A stretch of 64,000 nt of DNA from Sipunculus nudus (Eukaryota; Annelida; Sipuncula; Golfingiida; Sipunculidae): positions 27,521,956-27,585,955 of the forward strand of contig CM049312.1 in assembly GCA_026874595.1 (NCBI GenBank), in the 5' to 3' direction. The first letter of the stretch is position 1; the number at the start of each line of letters is the position of its first letter. Positions 11,120 through 21,982 of the stretch are shown piece after piece. The notes beneath the pieces were generated by a model, which saw nothing but the letters and a program-made list of their open reading frames with translations, had not been told where the DNA came from and ran no database searches. The position numbers and the translations under genes are program-made.

Positions 11120-11640
11120 AGGTTCCCATCATATAAGCGTAATGTTGATGGAAAGAGAGAGGGATATGTAGGTAAGTGCTGTAGGCATTGCTTTTCCAAT
11201 CACCCATGATGCGTATCACATCTGAAGAGAGTCCACAACGGAGTCCCCGGGAGGCCCTCCCCCCCCCCCTCTTCTAAAACTGTGTCCTGTGTAATCTGAA
11301 GTATATAAACCTATGAGGTGTGTCAATTTACTGTCAAATTTACTTTGCGTGTGGAACTCCAATGGTTGATTTTTAATAAAAAGTGATAGTAATGAATCAG
11401 AGGAAAGCTTCATCAAGGAGAAAGCTTTGATTATAGCCCACATAGGGCACAAAAATGTGCCTTTAGGTAAGGGGGGGGGGTAGTTTTAGCTGTCTTTGTC
11501 TGAACTGTATTTGATTTACTCGGTTTAACCAAAATGCCCGCTGATGTAATAAGAAAATAACTAACATGTCCCCTTTTCAGAGTAATCCAGAAAAGGCCAG
11601 CAAACAGGCAGCTTACCGGTAACATATATTAGGCAATAAC
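11120..11640 (-). pseudogene. Tyrosine recombinase relic, U1 copy
   Basis: On the minus strand the fragments read, in order, AACLLAFSGLL-stop-KGDM, a KAHFCALCGL / AIIKAF region, LTHLIGLYTSDYTGHSFRRGG, and in another frame VIRIMGDWKSNAYSTYL. Together these match the C-terminal catalytic half of eukaryotic tyrosine recombinases of the Crypton/DIRS-like type: arginine I after LL, H-x-x-R in HSFRR, W in GDWKS and the nucleophilic tyrosine in AYSTYL. The arginine I position (expected in LLRK) is a TGA stop at 11577-11579, and a frameshift lies at a run of C near 11262-11270. The gene is dead. Which transposon class it came from cannot be settled from this fragment; no flanking terminal repeats were identified. 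Confidence 0.72.
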
Positions 11641-12330
11641 CCACTAATACTGTCACCTTTGTTAAATATATCTCACCTATTGAATATATTGTATTGGTGA
11701 GCGAAGAAGACACATACATAATAAACATCAAAGGACATCAATTATGAAAAAGCAAAGACAGGGACGATTTTTAATTGGCAAACTTTAAAGTCCAGCCTAA
11801 GTACGTGAACATTTTCGATCTTGAAGGAATGGTGAATTTGAACCAACACACCTTTATGAATACATATAATTTGAATTATTAACACATTAGACATAAAATA
11901 GCTGCATTTATTATGACTAGGTGTTCATTTCTTCACTTATTTTATTGCATGCGTGATAAGTACCGGCGACCCAATTGAATATATTCAGTACAAGTCCCTC
12001 TAATTCGGATATAGACTGCGATAATTATAATTATATAAATATAGGCTCCAACAGTCGAGGATGCCAAGAAATAAAATAATTGTGTGCCTTTTGTGTACCT
12101 GCTGGTGCATGTTATACAAAACGGCATATACCAATATGAATGCGATCAAAATAATCAAGACATTAGGATTAAATTTTAAATGTAGGCTCGAGCATTGTGC
12201 AGCGACAATAAAGCCTAATTTTACACTTTTGAAGAGTACCAAAGAACAGTGCAAATATATAAAAAAATAAAACACACAAAAATACATAAAAATCTAAAGA
12301 TTTAAAAAAATGGGCGTTTTTAGCGTAAAT
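11641..12330. other. Non-coding spacer between recombinase relic and minisatellite
   Basis: A+T-rich, shared with U2 37001-37614 and 38319-38425. Overlapping short ORFs on both strands near 12000-12290 do not resemble any protein I know. The 704-bp insertion of U2 falls at the position equivalent to U1 ~12238. Confidence 0.5.
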
Positions 12331-13262
12331 TTGAAAGAAAAATGGCAGAACATTGGAATGAGATCGTGTATCTGAATGCATGGGATTGAGAGCGTGTTTC
12401 TATGAGCATGGGAATGAGGGCGTGTATTTTTGACATATGAATGAAGGCGTGTATCATTGAGCCTTGGAATTAGGGCGTGTATCAATGAGCATGTTAAAAG
12501 GGTTTGTATCGATCACTGAGCATGGGAATTAGAATGTAAAGGAGAGCGTGTATCTAAAAGCATGGGATCAGGGCGTGTATCTATGAGCATGAGAGACACG
12601 GCGTGTATGTATTAGCATAGAAATGGTCGCGTGTATCTTTGACGAAGCATGGGAATAAGAGCGTATATCTGTGACTGAGAATGTAAAAGACAACGTGTAC
12701 CTATGAGCTTTGATTGAGGGCGTATATCTCTGAGCATGGTGAGATGGCGTGATTTGATCACTGAGCATGGAAAGGAGGGCGTGTTTCTATCACCATGAAT
12801 ATGAGGGCGTTTATCTATGAGTATGCGAATAAGGGCGTTATTAGCATGCTAATGAGGGCGTGTATCTATTAGCATGGTAATGAGGGCGTGTATCTTTTAC
12901 GGAGCATGTGAAGCAGAACGTTTTTCTCTGAACATGGAATGAGGGCGTGTAACTATGAGCATGGGATGAGGGTGTGTTTTTATGAGCATGGTTATAAGGG
13001 ATGTATCTATCAGTATTGACATGACGGCGTGCATCTATAAGCATGGGATGAAGGTGTGTATCAGTGACCGACAAGGGAATGAGTGCGTGTATCTATCAGC
13101 TTTGAAATAAGGATGAATATTGTTACGGGGTGACATAAAAGCGGACCGAACTGTCTCGCCAGTAAAGCGGTTGGAACGCCGGACTTGTGTGCCACCGACC
13201 TGGGTTCGACTCCCGGATCCTCCAAGGATTTTTCCCTTCAACAATTTCTCTTCGTAACAAAA

Positions 13263-13280
13263 TGGGGGCTCGCCCGGGAT
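13263..13280 (+). other. Primer binding site, tRNA-Pro type
   Basis: Eighteen bases three positions after the end of LTR1, complementary to the 3' end of tRNA-Pro except for one T-to-C difference. In the second internal segment the equivalent (from 13542) is eroded after TGGGGGCTC. Confidence 0.75.
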
Positions 13281-13439
13281 GACGGTAAAACTTTGTGTCC
13301 CAGTGAATAAGCTCACCAAAGTGTGACTCCTGGGACAATTAGCTCTATTCTGATAACAGAACGTTCTGAAGAGGGGGCGTTTTACGGGGGGGGGGCAAAA
13401 AAGCTGACCGAACTGTCTCGCTAGTGAAGCTTGCTTTCC

Positions 13440-13493
13440 TAGCGAAGCGGTTGGTACGCCGGACTTATGCGCCACCTACCTGGGTTCGACTCC
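13440..13493 (+). promoter_or_regulatory. tRNA-type A and B boxes in LTR2
   Basis: TAGCGAAGCGG (13440-13450) fits the Pol III A-box consensus and GGTTCGACTCC (13483-13493) fits the B box exactly, with 32 bases between them as in a tRNA gene. LTR1 has the matching pair at 13160-13170 (first base changed) and 13203-13213. LTR3 has lost both the start of the A-box region and most of the B box. Confidence 0.7.
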
Positions 13494-16425
13494 CGGATCG
13501 GCCCAGAATTTTACCCTCAACATATTTTCTTGGTAACAAAATGGGGGCTCATCTAACGTGACGGTAAACTCTGTGTGGCCCAGGGAATAAGCTCACCAAA
13601 GTGTGACTCCTGTGATAATTAGTCTTGTTCTGATACCGGGTGACATAAAAGCGGACCGCGAAGCGGTTGGAACGCCGGACTGGGACTCCCGGATCGGTCC
13701 AGGATTTTTCCCCTCAACAATTTCTCTTCGTAACAATATTTATGAGCATTGGAATGAGGGCTTGTATCTATGAGCATGGGGTGACGTCGTGAATCGATTT
13801 CTGACCGTAGGAATGGGGGTGTGTATTGATTACTAAGCATGGGAATGGGCGTTAACTATGAGTATGGATTTAGGGCGTGTATCTAAGAGCATGGATTAAG
13901 AGCGTGTATCTATTAGCATGGAATCAGGCCTTGTGTCTATTAGCATGGGAATTAAAGCGTGTTTCTTTTGACAGAGCATGGGAATGATGACGTATATTTG
14001 TGACTGAGAATATGAAGGACAACATGTATCTATGAGCAGAGGCTAGGGCGTGAATCTATGAGCATGGGATGAGGGCGTGAATCGATCACTGACTATTAGA
14101 ATGTGGGCTTGTATTGTTCACTTAGCATGAAAATGAGGGCATGTTTCTAAGAGCATAGTAATGAGGACATGTATCATTCAGCTTAGGAATCAGGATGTGT
14201 ATCTTTTTGCCTGGGATGAGGGCGTCAATCTATGAGCATGGGAATGAGGGCTTGTATCTATGAGCATTGGGTGAGGGCGTGAATCGATTACTGACCATAG
14301 GAATGAGGATGTGTATGGATTACTGAGCATAGGAATGAGAGCTTGTATCTTTGAGTATGAATTGAGGGCGTGTATCTAAGAGTATGGTTTAAGGGCGTGT
14401 ATCTATTAGCAAGGAATCAGGCCGTGTGTCTATGAGCAAGGAAATTAAAGCGTGTTAATGATTACTATTAGCATGGTAATGACTGCGTGTATCTTTGACG
14501 GAGCATGGGAATAAGGGCGTATATTTGTGACTGAGAATGTGAATGACAACATGTATCTATGAGCTTGGATTGAGGGCGTGAATCTATAAGCATGGTATGA
14601 GGGCGTGAATCGATCACTGACTATAGGAAAAAGGGCTTGTATTTATCACTTAGCATGGGAATGAGAACATTTTTAATGAGCATGGTAATAAGGGCATATA
14701 TCTACTAGCATATGATTAAGGGGGTGAATTAATCACTGACCATGGAAATGAGCGCGTGTTTTGATCACTGAGTATGGCAAGGAGGGCGTGTATCTATGGA
14801 TATGGGAATGCGGACGTTTAACTATGAGAATAGTAATGAGGGTGTGTATCTATTAGCATGGGATGAGGGCGTGTGTCGATAACCCAGTGGAGAATGAGTG
14901 CGTGTGTCTATCAGAATGGTAATAAGGATGTTTAGCTATTAGCGTTGGAATGAGAGCGTGTATCTAGGAGCATGGGAATCGGGGGTGTATCTATGAGCAT
15001 GGGAGGAGTGTGTGTATCGGTGACTGAGTATGGAATGAGTGCGTGTGTCTATCAGCAGATAAGGATGTATAGCTATGAGTAAAAAAAGGAGGGCGTGTAT
15101 CTATGAACAAAGGAATGAGGGCTTGTGTCTATTAGCATGGTAATAAGGGCGTTTGCCTTTGACGTCAAGGATAGCTCATATATTTGAGTAAGGGATCAGG
15201 GCTTGTATGTATGAGCATAGAATCAGGGCGTGCATCTATGAGCATGGAATTAAGGCGTGTATCTATTAACATGGTAATAATCGCGTGCATCTTTGACGGA
15301 GCATGGGAATAAGGACGTATATCTGTGACTGGAATTTGAACTACAACGTGTATCTATGAGTATAAAAATGAGGGCGTGTATCTATGAGCATGAGATGAGG
15401 GCGTGAATTGATCACTGAGCATGGAAAGGAGAGCGTGTTTCTATCATCATGGGAATGAGAACGTTTATCTATGAGATGGGAATGAGGGCGTGTAACTATA
15501 ATGATAATAATGAGTGCGTCTATCTATTAACATGGTAATGAGGGCGTGTATGTCTGACGGAGCATGTCAAGCAGAACATGTATCGATGAGCATGGGATGA
15601 GGGTGCTTATAGATGACCGTGCATGGGAATCAGGGAGAGTATCTATGAACATGAGATGAGGGCGTGTAAATGAGCATGGGACGACGGCGTGTTTTTATGA
15701 GCATGGTAATAAGGGCATGTATCTATCACCATTGACACGAGAAAGTGTACCTTATAGCTTGGGATGAGGATTTGTATCGGTGACCGAGAAAAAAAATGTA
15801 TGCTTGTGTCTATCAGCTTGGTAATAAGGATGAATATCTATGAGCATTGGACCGAGGGCGTGTATATATTAGCATGGGATGCGGGCGTGAATCGATAACT
15901 GTCCATAGGAAAGAGGGAGGGTATCCATCATTGAGCATAAAAATGAGGGCGTGTATCTATAGGCATGGATGATTGAAGGCGTGTATCTATGAGCATGGGA
16001 TGAGGGTGTGTATTAATCACTGAGCATTGGAATGAGGGCGTGATTATATGACCAAGTATCTTTCAGCTTGGAAAAGAGGGCGTGTATCTATGAGCATGGT
16101 GTCTATTCCGACACGGGAATGAGTGCGTGTGTCAATCAGCATGAAAATATAAGGATGAATGTATATATATTTATATATATATATACATATGAGCATTGGA
16201 ATGAGGGCGTGTATCTATCAGCATTAAATGAGGGTGAGTATCAATGTCTGAGCATCGGAATGAGGGCTTGAATGCATGGGGATTGAAATGAGGTCGTGTA
16301 TCTATGAGCATGGGCTGAGGGCGTATAACTATGAGCATGTGATGAGGGCGTATCTATGAGCATCGAATAAGGACGTGTGTCTCTGAGCATGGAAATGAGG
16401 GTGTTTATTTTACGGAGCATTGAAA

Positions 16426-17760
16426 TTTTTAATTTAAATTGTTTTCGTAATCCGAAAGTTTATTTGACATTTCCTGATTTACATAAACAAACTGTAATTA
16501 TTCTCATAGAAGTCCAAGTACTTTAGGTGCGAGTTCAATTCCATCTCCTTCGAATCCGAATCCAATACAAATGTCTTTAAAATGGGAATTTCGGATTATC
16601 ATGTACCTTTAAGTTAGCTCACACAAGCTTTTACTTTAAAAGTTAATTTCATTTATAACTCTCGGTGCTGAGCAGAACTTGGTATATTTGGTGTTATTAT
16701 CCTGTAATGGTCTGTTGTTTGTTCGGACAGGTACATTAGTCTAATGTGATAGAGTACAAAAATATTGGATCCGGCAATACCTCAGTTTTAAGTTAAAGTA
16801 CTATAACCCCAGCTATTTACCCCATTGATTCACACTCTGTTTTAAGCTAGATCTAGTACTGTACGGAAAATCTTTTATTAAAAATTCTAATTTGAAGCAA
16901 ATTTTTGAAATATAATCCTCAGACATTTAGATCGGCAAATGATCGGGTAAGGTGGGTCCTGAACCAATAACCGACATCGCTTAAATTGCGTATGACTTAT
17001 CTCGCCATTTCGAAGTCTGAATCCCAGATATTTTTGATTGATAAATGTGTCTGACCCACCTTAAGAAGCAATTTCTTATACAGTGCAATTGCTTTCACAT
17101 TATGGGGTGTTAAAAACACTTGACAGTGAATTGACGTGTCATTTTTTGGCAAATTTCATTTATGCCAAACGTCATGTGACTGTTTCGTGTGATAAGACAT
17201 TAATAGAATGAGAACAACTTTCGGATTTTATTAACGTTAAAATTTCAGTCATTATGCTATCACTATCTAAACGATACACAGCTCAGGTATAACTTTAGTA
17301 TTACTTTATAGCAGTAGTTAACATCCTACTTAAAATGTTAACTGTATAATTCAAATAACTATTTGTGACTATTTTTGTTATTTGCATTATTATATTGTTC
17401 GTATTGATTGTGATTGTACTCTTCGTTACACGGAGGAAATAAAGAAAATCAATCAATCATTGGTTGTTATACTTGGCAACACGCGCCTACGTTAGACCAG
17501 GCCCCTTTATCTGGAAACGTCTTTTGCTGTTCCCTTCATCTCATGTTCTGCGGCCACTTACGATGTGCTGCTGCTGGAGCTAGTTATGCTGCATCTTCTT
17601 CTCGTTGACCACGCCCTTAAGTTGACTCCGTTACTCACGTCGTGGATTCTTGTAGCTGAGCAAGGTGTGTCCATACAATTTTCTCACTCCAGGTGTCGTC
17701 GATTCTTTCATTTGAATTATAAACGGTTACCTTTTTCCATAAACAAAAGTGAGTAAATAC
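16426..17760. other. Conserved non-coding block, U1 copy
   Basis: Present three times: here, in U2 (39906-41645) and in U3 (45001-46745). It includes GAAATAAAGAAAATCAATCA near 17440, which looks like a retroelement 3' tail, followed by a more G+C-rich ~200 bp stretch ending in a donor-like GCAAG|GTGTGT (GTATGT in U3). U1 lacks ~190 bp near 17248 that U2 and U3 keep. Indels between copies are not multiples of three, so I do not call a coding exon. Confidence 0.5.
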
Positions 17761-19160
17761 CTGGGGTCAGCTGAAGCTCATATTTGATGAAATTGTAAGT
17801 AAGGTCAAGTTCAGACCGGTCAACAAGTGTGTGATATTTAAAGATAAATATTATTTTCAATGAAACAATACCTCTTTACCATTTTCTTGAGAAAAACATA
17901 TCCAAGCTATTCATGTAAGATTCTTTACTCCATTACTTCATCATTAATGCAAATTTTGAACCTCTGTTCATTTTTAGAGTCAATTTGAAAGCAATCAGGT
18001 GGTAAAATATATTAAAGATACCGTTTTTACATTATCTTTACATCATCACATTGTTTCAAAAACTAGATAATCTTAAAATTGTAATCAAATCTGCATATTA
18101 TTCATGACACTGGGTTTATCACTTAGGTGAGCTGATAAAATGTACAACAGTACTAACAAATTGAAAAAACCCTCAGTTTGAGGTTATTCATGCTATTTAT
18201 ATATTAACATACAACATTAGAACCGTAGTCGTTTGAATAAAACAAATCAATTACGGTCATCTTAATTTTTAGAGAGTCGGTTTATTTTGGCAATTGATCA
18301 GTTGACATCAAAATCAATATTCAATATGAGTAATTCAGAGTAAAATTAAGATAAAGTAATCTAGCTATGTTCCTAAAATGACGCCATTATGCCAAAATCT
18401 GAATAATCCATAGAAGAACTATTCCAGCCAAATAGACACTGTGGGTGGCTGTCGGGTGGGCTTCCCACCTGCTGTTATGCAAAAGGAACAGCTTTGCCCC
18501 ACAGCATGGTTCCGCACACGTAAAGTTGATAGTGCAAGTTAATAGGACTTGAACATGAAAAGTTTAATAATACACCGAATTAAATAATACCTTAAATCAT
18601 GCATCGTCACGGAATATAAATATGATTTTATTGAACTCTATAAAGATTGACTCATGTCACGTAAATAAATTAAACAATTAACTGGCTTGAAATGCATAAA
18701 AATGTTTAGAGTTCTTTAAGGCAAACATCAAGAAATAACACGGTAGTCTTAATAACCTCATGTCACATGACGATTGGTAAAAAAAAAAATTTCAGGTCAG
18801 CTAAGTCATATCCTTGATGCTGATTCAGTAAGACCAGTATTCAACTTAAAGTATGTTTATATACACAGTAATTGATGAATAGCTGATCTATCGAGCATTA
18901 TATGAGTGGTTCAGTGTGTTATAAAAATAAAATATATAAATATATTTTCGGAAAATTCCTGCCTGCACCATTCCTCAATTCTTAAAGCAAGGTATTCATC
19001 TTCTCCTTCTATAAAACTAATGTAATTTCTGGATCACCCTGTAAATGTAAGTGAAATCTAGGAAATTCCTTTTCAGAAAAGTTCTCATTACACCTCTTAG
19101 ACGGATGTATAAGCTTATCTTGTACACAAGCTGTTTGTAAAAACAGTATTTTTGGCAGTG
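17761..19160. other. Non-coding spacer
   Basis: Only its first part (17851-18036) is seen again, at 43536-43720. I see no gene, RNA or transposon end in the rest. Confidence 0.45.
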
Positions 19161-19164
19161 ATAT

Positions 19165-19280
19165 GGTACTCGAGACCTTTTTGGGGGGACTCGGACTTGG
19201 ACTTGAGCGTCATGGACTCGGACTTGTACACGCACTCGGAACTAAGGACTCGAGACATCAGGCCGAGTCCCTCGAGTCCA
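19165..19280. repeat. GACTCG/GACTTG hexamer-rich repeat, U1 copy
   Basis: Runs of GACTCGGACTTG-type hexamers bounded by CTCGAGAC and CTCGAGTCC. The U3 copy is at 55885-56000. A related sequence in the opposite orientation (TCCGAGTGCGAGT, GTCCGAGTCC) occurs at 40090-40170 and 45165-45245 and, shortened, at 16510-16570. Confidence 0.7.
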
Positions 19281-20113
19281 GCAGAAGGAAAGATCTATCA
19301 CATATCAAAAAGATATTGACATGCATGTGCAAACTAAAAACAAAATATTAGAGAAAAGATTATATACCAGTTTTTAAGGAGCTAAATGTAATTTTAGGGG
19401 GAAGTTCAATCGTTCCAATGTTTGCCTGTATGAGACAGACGAAAAGGCGTCATTACAACCCGTATACATAATATATGATATATAAGTATATAAGTATAAT
19501 GACAGGTTTGATATGAATATAATGACAATTTTATTGCCTTAAATGGTTAATCGAAGTCCATATGAATTTAAAAAATGTAGGCGATGACACCCTCTCACCC
19601 TCGGAGAATGTTTAGGCACCAAAATCAAAATCTCGTAAACAGTAAAAATAAATGACTGTAAATGAATCTTTTTTTCCGGTTTGGTAACAATTTTATGCCA
19701 TCAGATGGTAAATGATATTCATAGACCAGGCGAGTGCTTTAAATTCATACGGAAAGACTTTTTTATTTAGGACCTATCCGTTGGAAAGATGAATTCCAGG
19801 TGTTCCCCACATGATAAATAATGAAAAATACACAAATATTTTCCCTCGCATAATTGTAACCTCATCTACCCCGAGAAATCATATAGCTCCGTGATTTGCA
19901 TAGCAGCAGACCCATAATAGTATACCAGTCGACTATCAGTCTAAGCCCCAACCCCATTCTTATTTTGTAATAATATTACGTTATTGGGTACTCAGGCTTA
20001 TATTCAGGCACATAGTACAGAACAAAACAGATTGCCGATTGTCCCACTAGCTGCAACATAACAACACAGGTAACATTCACTCAGAAATATCGAAACGGAA
20101 GTAATAGATCAAA
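19281..20113. other. Non-coding spacer
   Basis: A+T-rich, matched by U3 56001-56850. No gene or RNA seen. Confidence 0.5.
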
Positions 20114-20120
20114 GTTTTAA

Positions 20121-20514
20121 TCATTCACTACGCTTCGGGCTTTTGAAATCAGTTCAACAAAGTCAAAACGAAAGACCTCACTCACACCTTCAGGGGAGGG
20201 GGGTGGATGTCTTCTGGGCCTGGCCTAAAACAGGGAACGGAACGGAACATGGAATGCGTAACAGGGATCTTATTTACGGAACGGAACGGAACAAACATAT
20301 AAAAAGTGTCAAAACTTTTAAATGGGTGAATTTTTCATTACATAATTATAGTTATAAACGTTTTTCAACATATACATGTTTAATTTTTATGTTAGCCCCT
20401 GTTCCACGTTCCGTGTTTTAGGCCAGCCCCGGAGGACCCCCTAGGAAGCGTGAGTGAGAACTTTTGTTTTTTACTTTGCCGAACTTATTTAAGAGGCCGA
20501 GGCGTAGTGAATGA
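20121..20514. mobile_element. Foldback MITE with ~140-bp terminal inverted repeats
   Basis: The left end TCATTCACTACGCTTCGG is mirrored by CCGAGGCGTAGTGAATGA at the right end. The inverted similarity continues inward through CTCACTCAC and CCTGGCCTAAAACA blocks on each side. The element is flanked by GTTTTAA on both sides (20114-20120 and 20515-20521). The equivalent place in U3 (near 56845) has a single TTTTAA followed directly by ATGATGA, an empty site. A 7-8 bp duplication suggests the hAT superfamily; this is an inference. The centre holds GGAACGGAACGGAACA repeats and no gene. Confidence 0.85.
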
Positions 20515-20521
20515 GTTTTAA

Positions 20522-21982
20522 TATGATGAAGTTACATCTATCCCGAGAAGGCTAATTAGTTTATGACTTTCCGTTGGAATGAACTACGAATCCTGTAACT
20601 GGTTTCTATACCGAGTACAGTAAAGCAAACACCGATCAATACTACAGGACTTCCATTACATCTTGATCATTTTCATAAAGCACCTGTAAATACAGTGGCG
20701 GACTAAGAAGGCAGCGCGTCCCCGGTTGAGCTGTTACTTCTCTTATTTTGTATATTTCTTTTCCCAGTGATACGTACATTAATTTTCATTTTTATGGATA
20801 TCTTCTTAATTACCTAACAAATTAAGTTATGCAGCTTTTATCGCTTTTTAATTTGTAAGATTATGGTAAATTTATGAAGAGCTCTGTGATTTAGATAGCA
20901 TTCAAATGTAACATACTATGGGAGGGAGTCTTTCCATGATTACACTGGAATAACCCCGGCCACTTTCCAATAAAAGCCCAATCAATAATCGCCTGCGTTG
21001 GTGAAGTAGGGCCTTATGGTTTGCCTGCAGAGCCAAGCTTGGGGTTTTCTCAACAATATGCAAATTTTACGTCATCTCAGCTGATACTCGAACTCATTAT
21101 CTGTGCTATGTTGAGTCCGGTGCGCCGCCAATACCACTGTGACAGAAACCGGTAAAGTTTAACATGCGCCTTTAGCATTTATAAGTTAATATTCTAATCA
21201 ATTATTTTACCACGAGGATTACATTTAAATGGGAGACAACTTGAAAGTTATAAACAAACAAACCTATTCCACTATACAGACATCGGCATGTTAAAATATC
21301 AAATGTTTGGACTTTCGAGTTGATATCCAGATTTTGAAGAAATATAAAAATTTGAGCCGGTCTCACGAGAACCCCCGCCCCCTAAAGTATGACTACGTTT
21401 TGCAAAGACATCTTAGAGAATAGTAGTTGAGAAACCAAAATTCCTCATATTTTTTTTGTACAACTACCACAAAATGACCTCTTTACACTGAATATTTAAA
21501 ACTTTTTCTTAATATGGCGTCAGATTGCACCCAACTGGCGCGCTGACCAAGGCGATTGTCCTTTCAGCATCCACAGCTGTTACACTTGCTGATGTCACAC
21601 ATCTTAACCGCCTTTTGGCAAATTGTCTTACAATTTATGCGGCCAGTCATTATTTCGATGAATACTAAAATGGGCACGCCTCCAGATAGAAGAACGTGAC
21701 AAAATCAAGTATGCATTGCGTTGCTTTTGAAGTCTATAGTAAACAATATTGTTACAGAAACCGTCTAGACATGGGCCGATTCCAACGGAATTATGCTCGA
21801 ACTGATCCTAACATCAAATATGACTCATGGGTTCTCTAAACCAAGTTCTCACGCTAACATCTATACAATATACTCCACATTAATGTACAACAAATTATAA
21901 AACAATTATCTAGTTATACTACTCATACTTGAACATGCAGTGAAATAACTATAAGTCACAGTTTTCTGGTGATACCGCCACT
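20522..21982. other. Non-coding spacer
   Basis: A+T-rich sequence matched by U3 56860-58149. No gene, RNA or transposon boundary recognised. Confidence 0.5.

Larger units (their letters stand above)
13121..13735 (+). mobile_element. Miniature LTR retrotransposon (TRIM-like) with tRNA-type promoter in the LTR
   Basis: The layout is LTR-internal-LTR-internal-LTR. LTR1 (13121-13259) begins TGTTAC and ends GTAACA, a perfect 6-bp inverted end. Three bases later comes TGGGGGCTCGCCCGGGAT (13263-13280), which differs by one base from the classical tRNA-Pro primer binding site. The first internal part is only ~118 bp and ends in a purine tract (GAAGAGGGGG, 13368-13377) just before LTR2 (13378-13538). 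A second, more degraded internal part leads to LTR3 (13631-13735), which has internal deletions. LTR1 and LTR2 each contain tRNA-like A and B boxes. The host repeat unit is split with a 4-bp duplication ATAT on both sides. There is no coding capacity, so mobility would depend on proteins from another element. Not present in U2 or U3. Confidence 0.75.
12331..16425. repeat. 28-bp minisatellite type 2, U1 copy (~4 kb)
   Basis: Imperfect tandem units of about 28 bp built on GAGGGCGTGTATCTATGAGC plus ATGGGAAT. It is about 2.8 times longer here than in U2 (38425-39905) and longer still than in U3 (44285-45000). The minus strand reads as repeated His-Ala-His-Arg-Tyr-Thr-Pro ORFs in shifting frames; these are repeat artefacts. 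The array contains the miniature LTR element at 13121-13735. Confidence 0.92.
1..21982. repeat. Tandem unit U1 (full ~22-kb period)
   Basis: The first bases of the window recur almost unchanged from 21983, and the repeat continues through the GPCR copy, SINEs, AT tracts and minisatellites. U1 is the only copy that spans the whole period. It holds a broken GPCR, a 40-bp minisatellite, two 28-bp minisatellites, one 38-bp minisatellite, a recombinase relic, and two insertions not seen in the other units: the miniature LTR element at 13121 and the foldback MITE at 20121. The phase is arbitrary because the window starts inside the array. Confidence 0.93.

Noticed and set aside
12568-13074. Minus-strand His/Arg/Tyr/Thr/Pro-rich ORFs
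   Set aside because: They are the minisatellite translated. The 146-codon ORF at 13035-13475 likewise crosses LTR copies and repeat units.
12331-16425. Regularly repeated ~28-bp units resembling a CRISPR array
   Set aside because: Units are directly adjacent with no unique spacers, are imperfect, and sit in animal-type DNA; this is a minisatellite.
17414-17660. Possible exon with a splice donor, present three times
   Set aside because: Indels between the copies are not multiples of three and no conserved frame exists; kept only as a conserved non-coding block.
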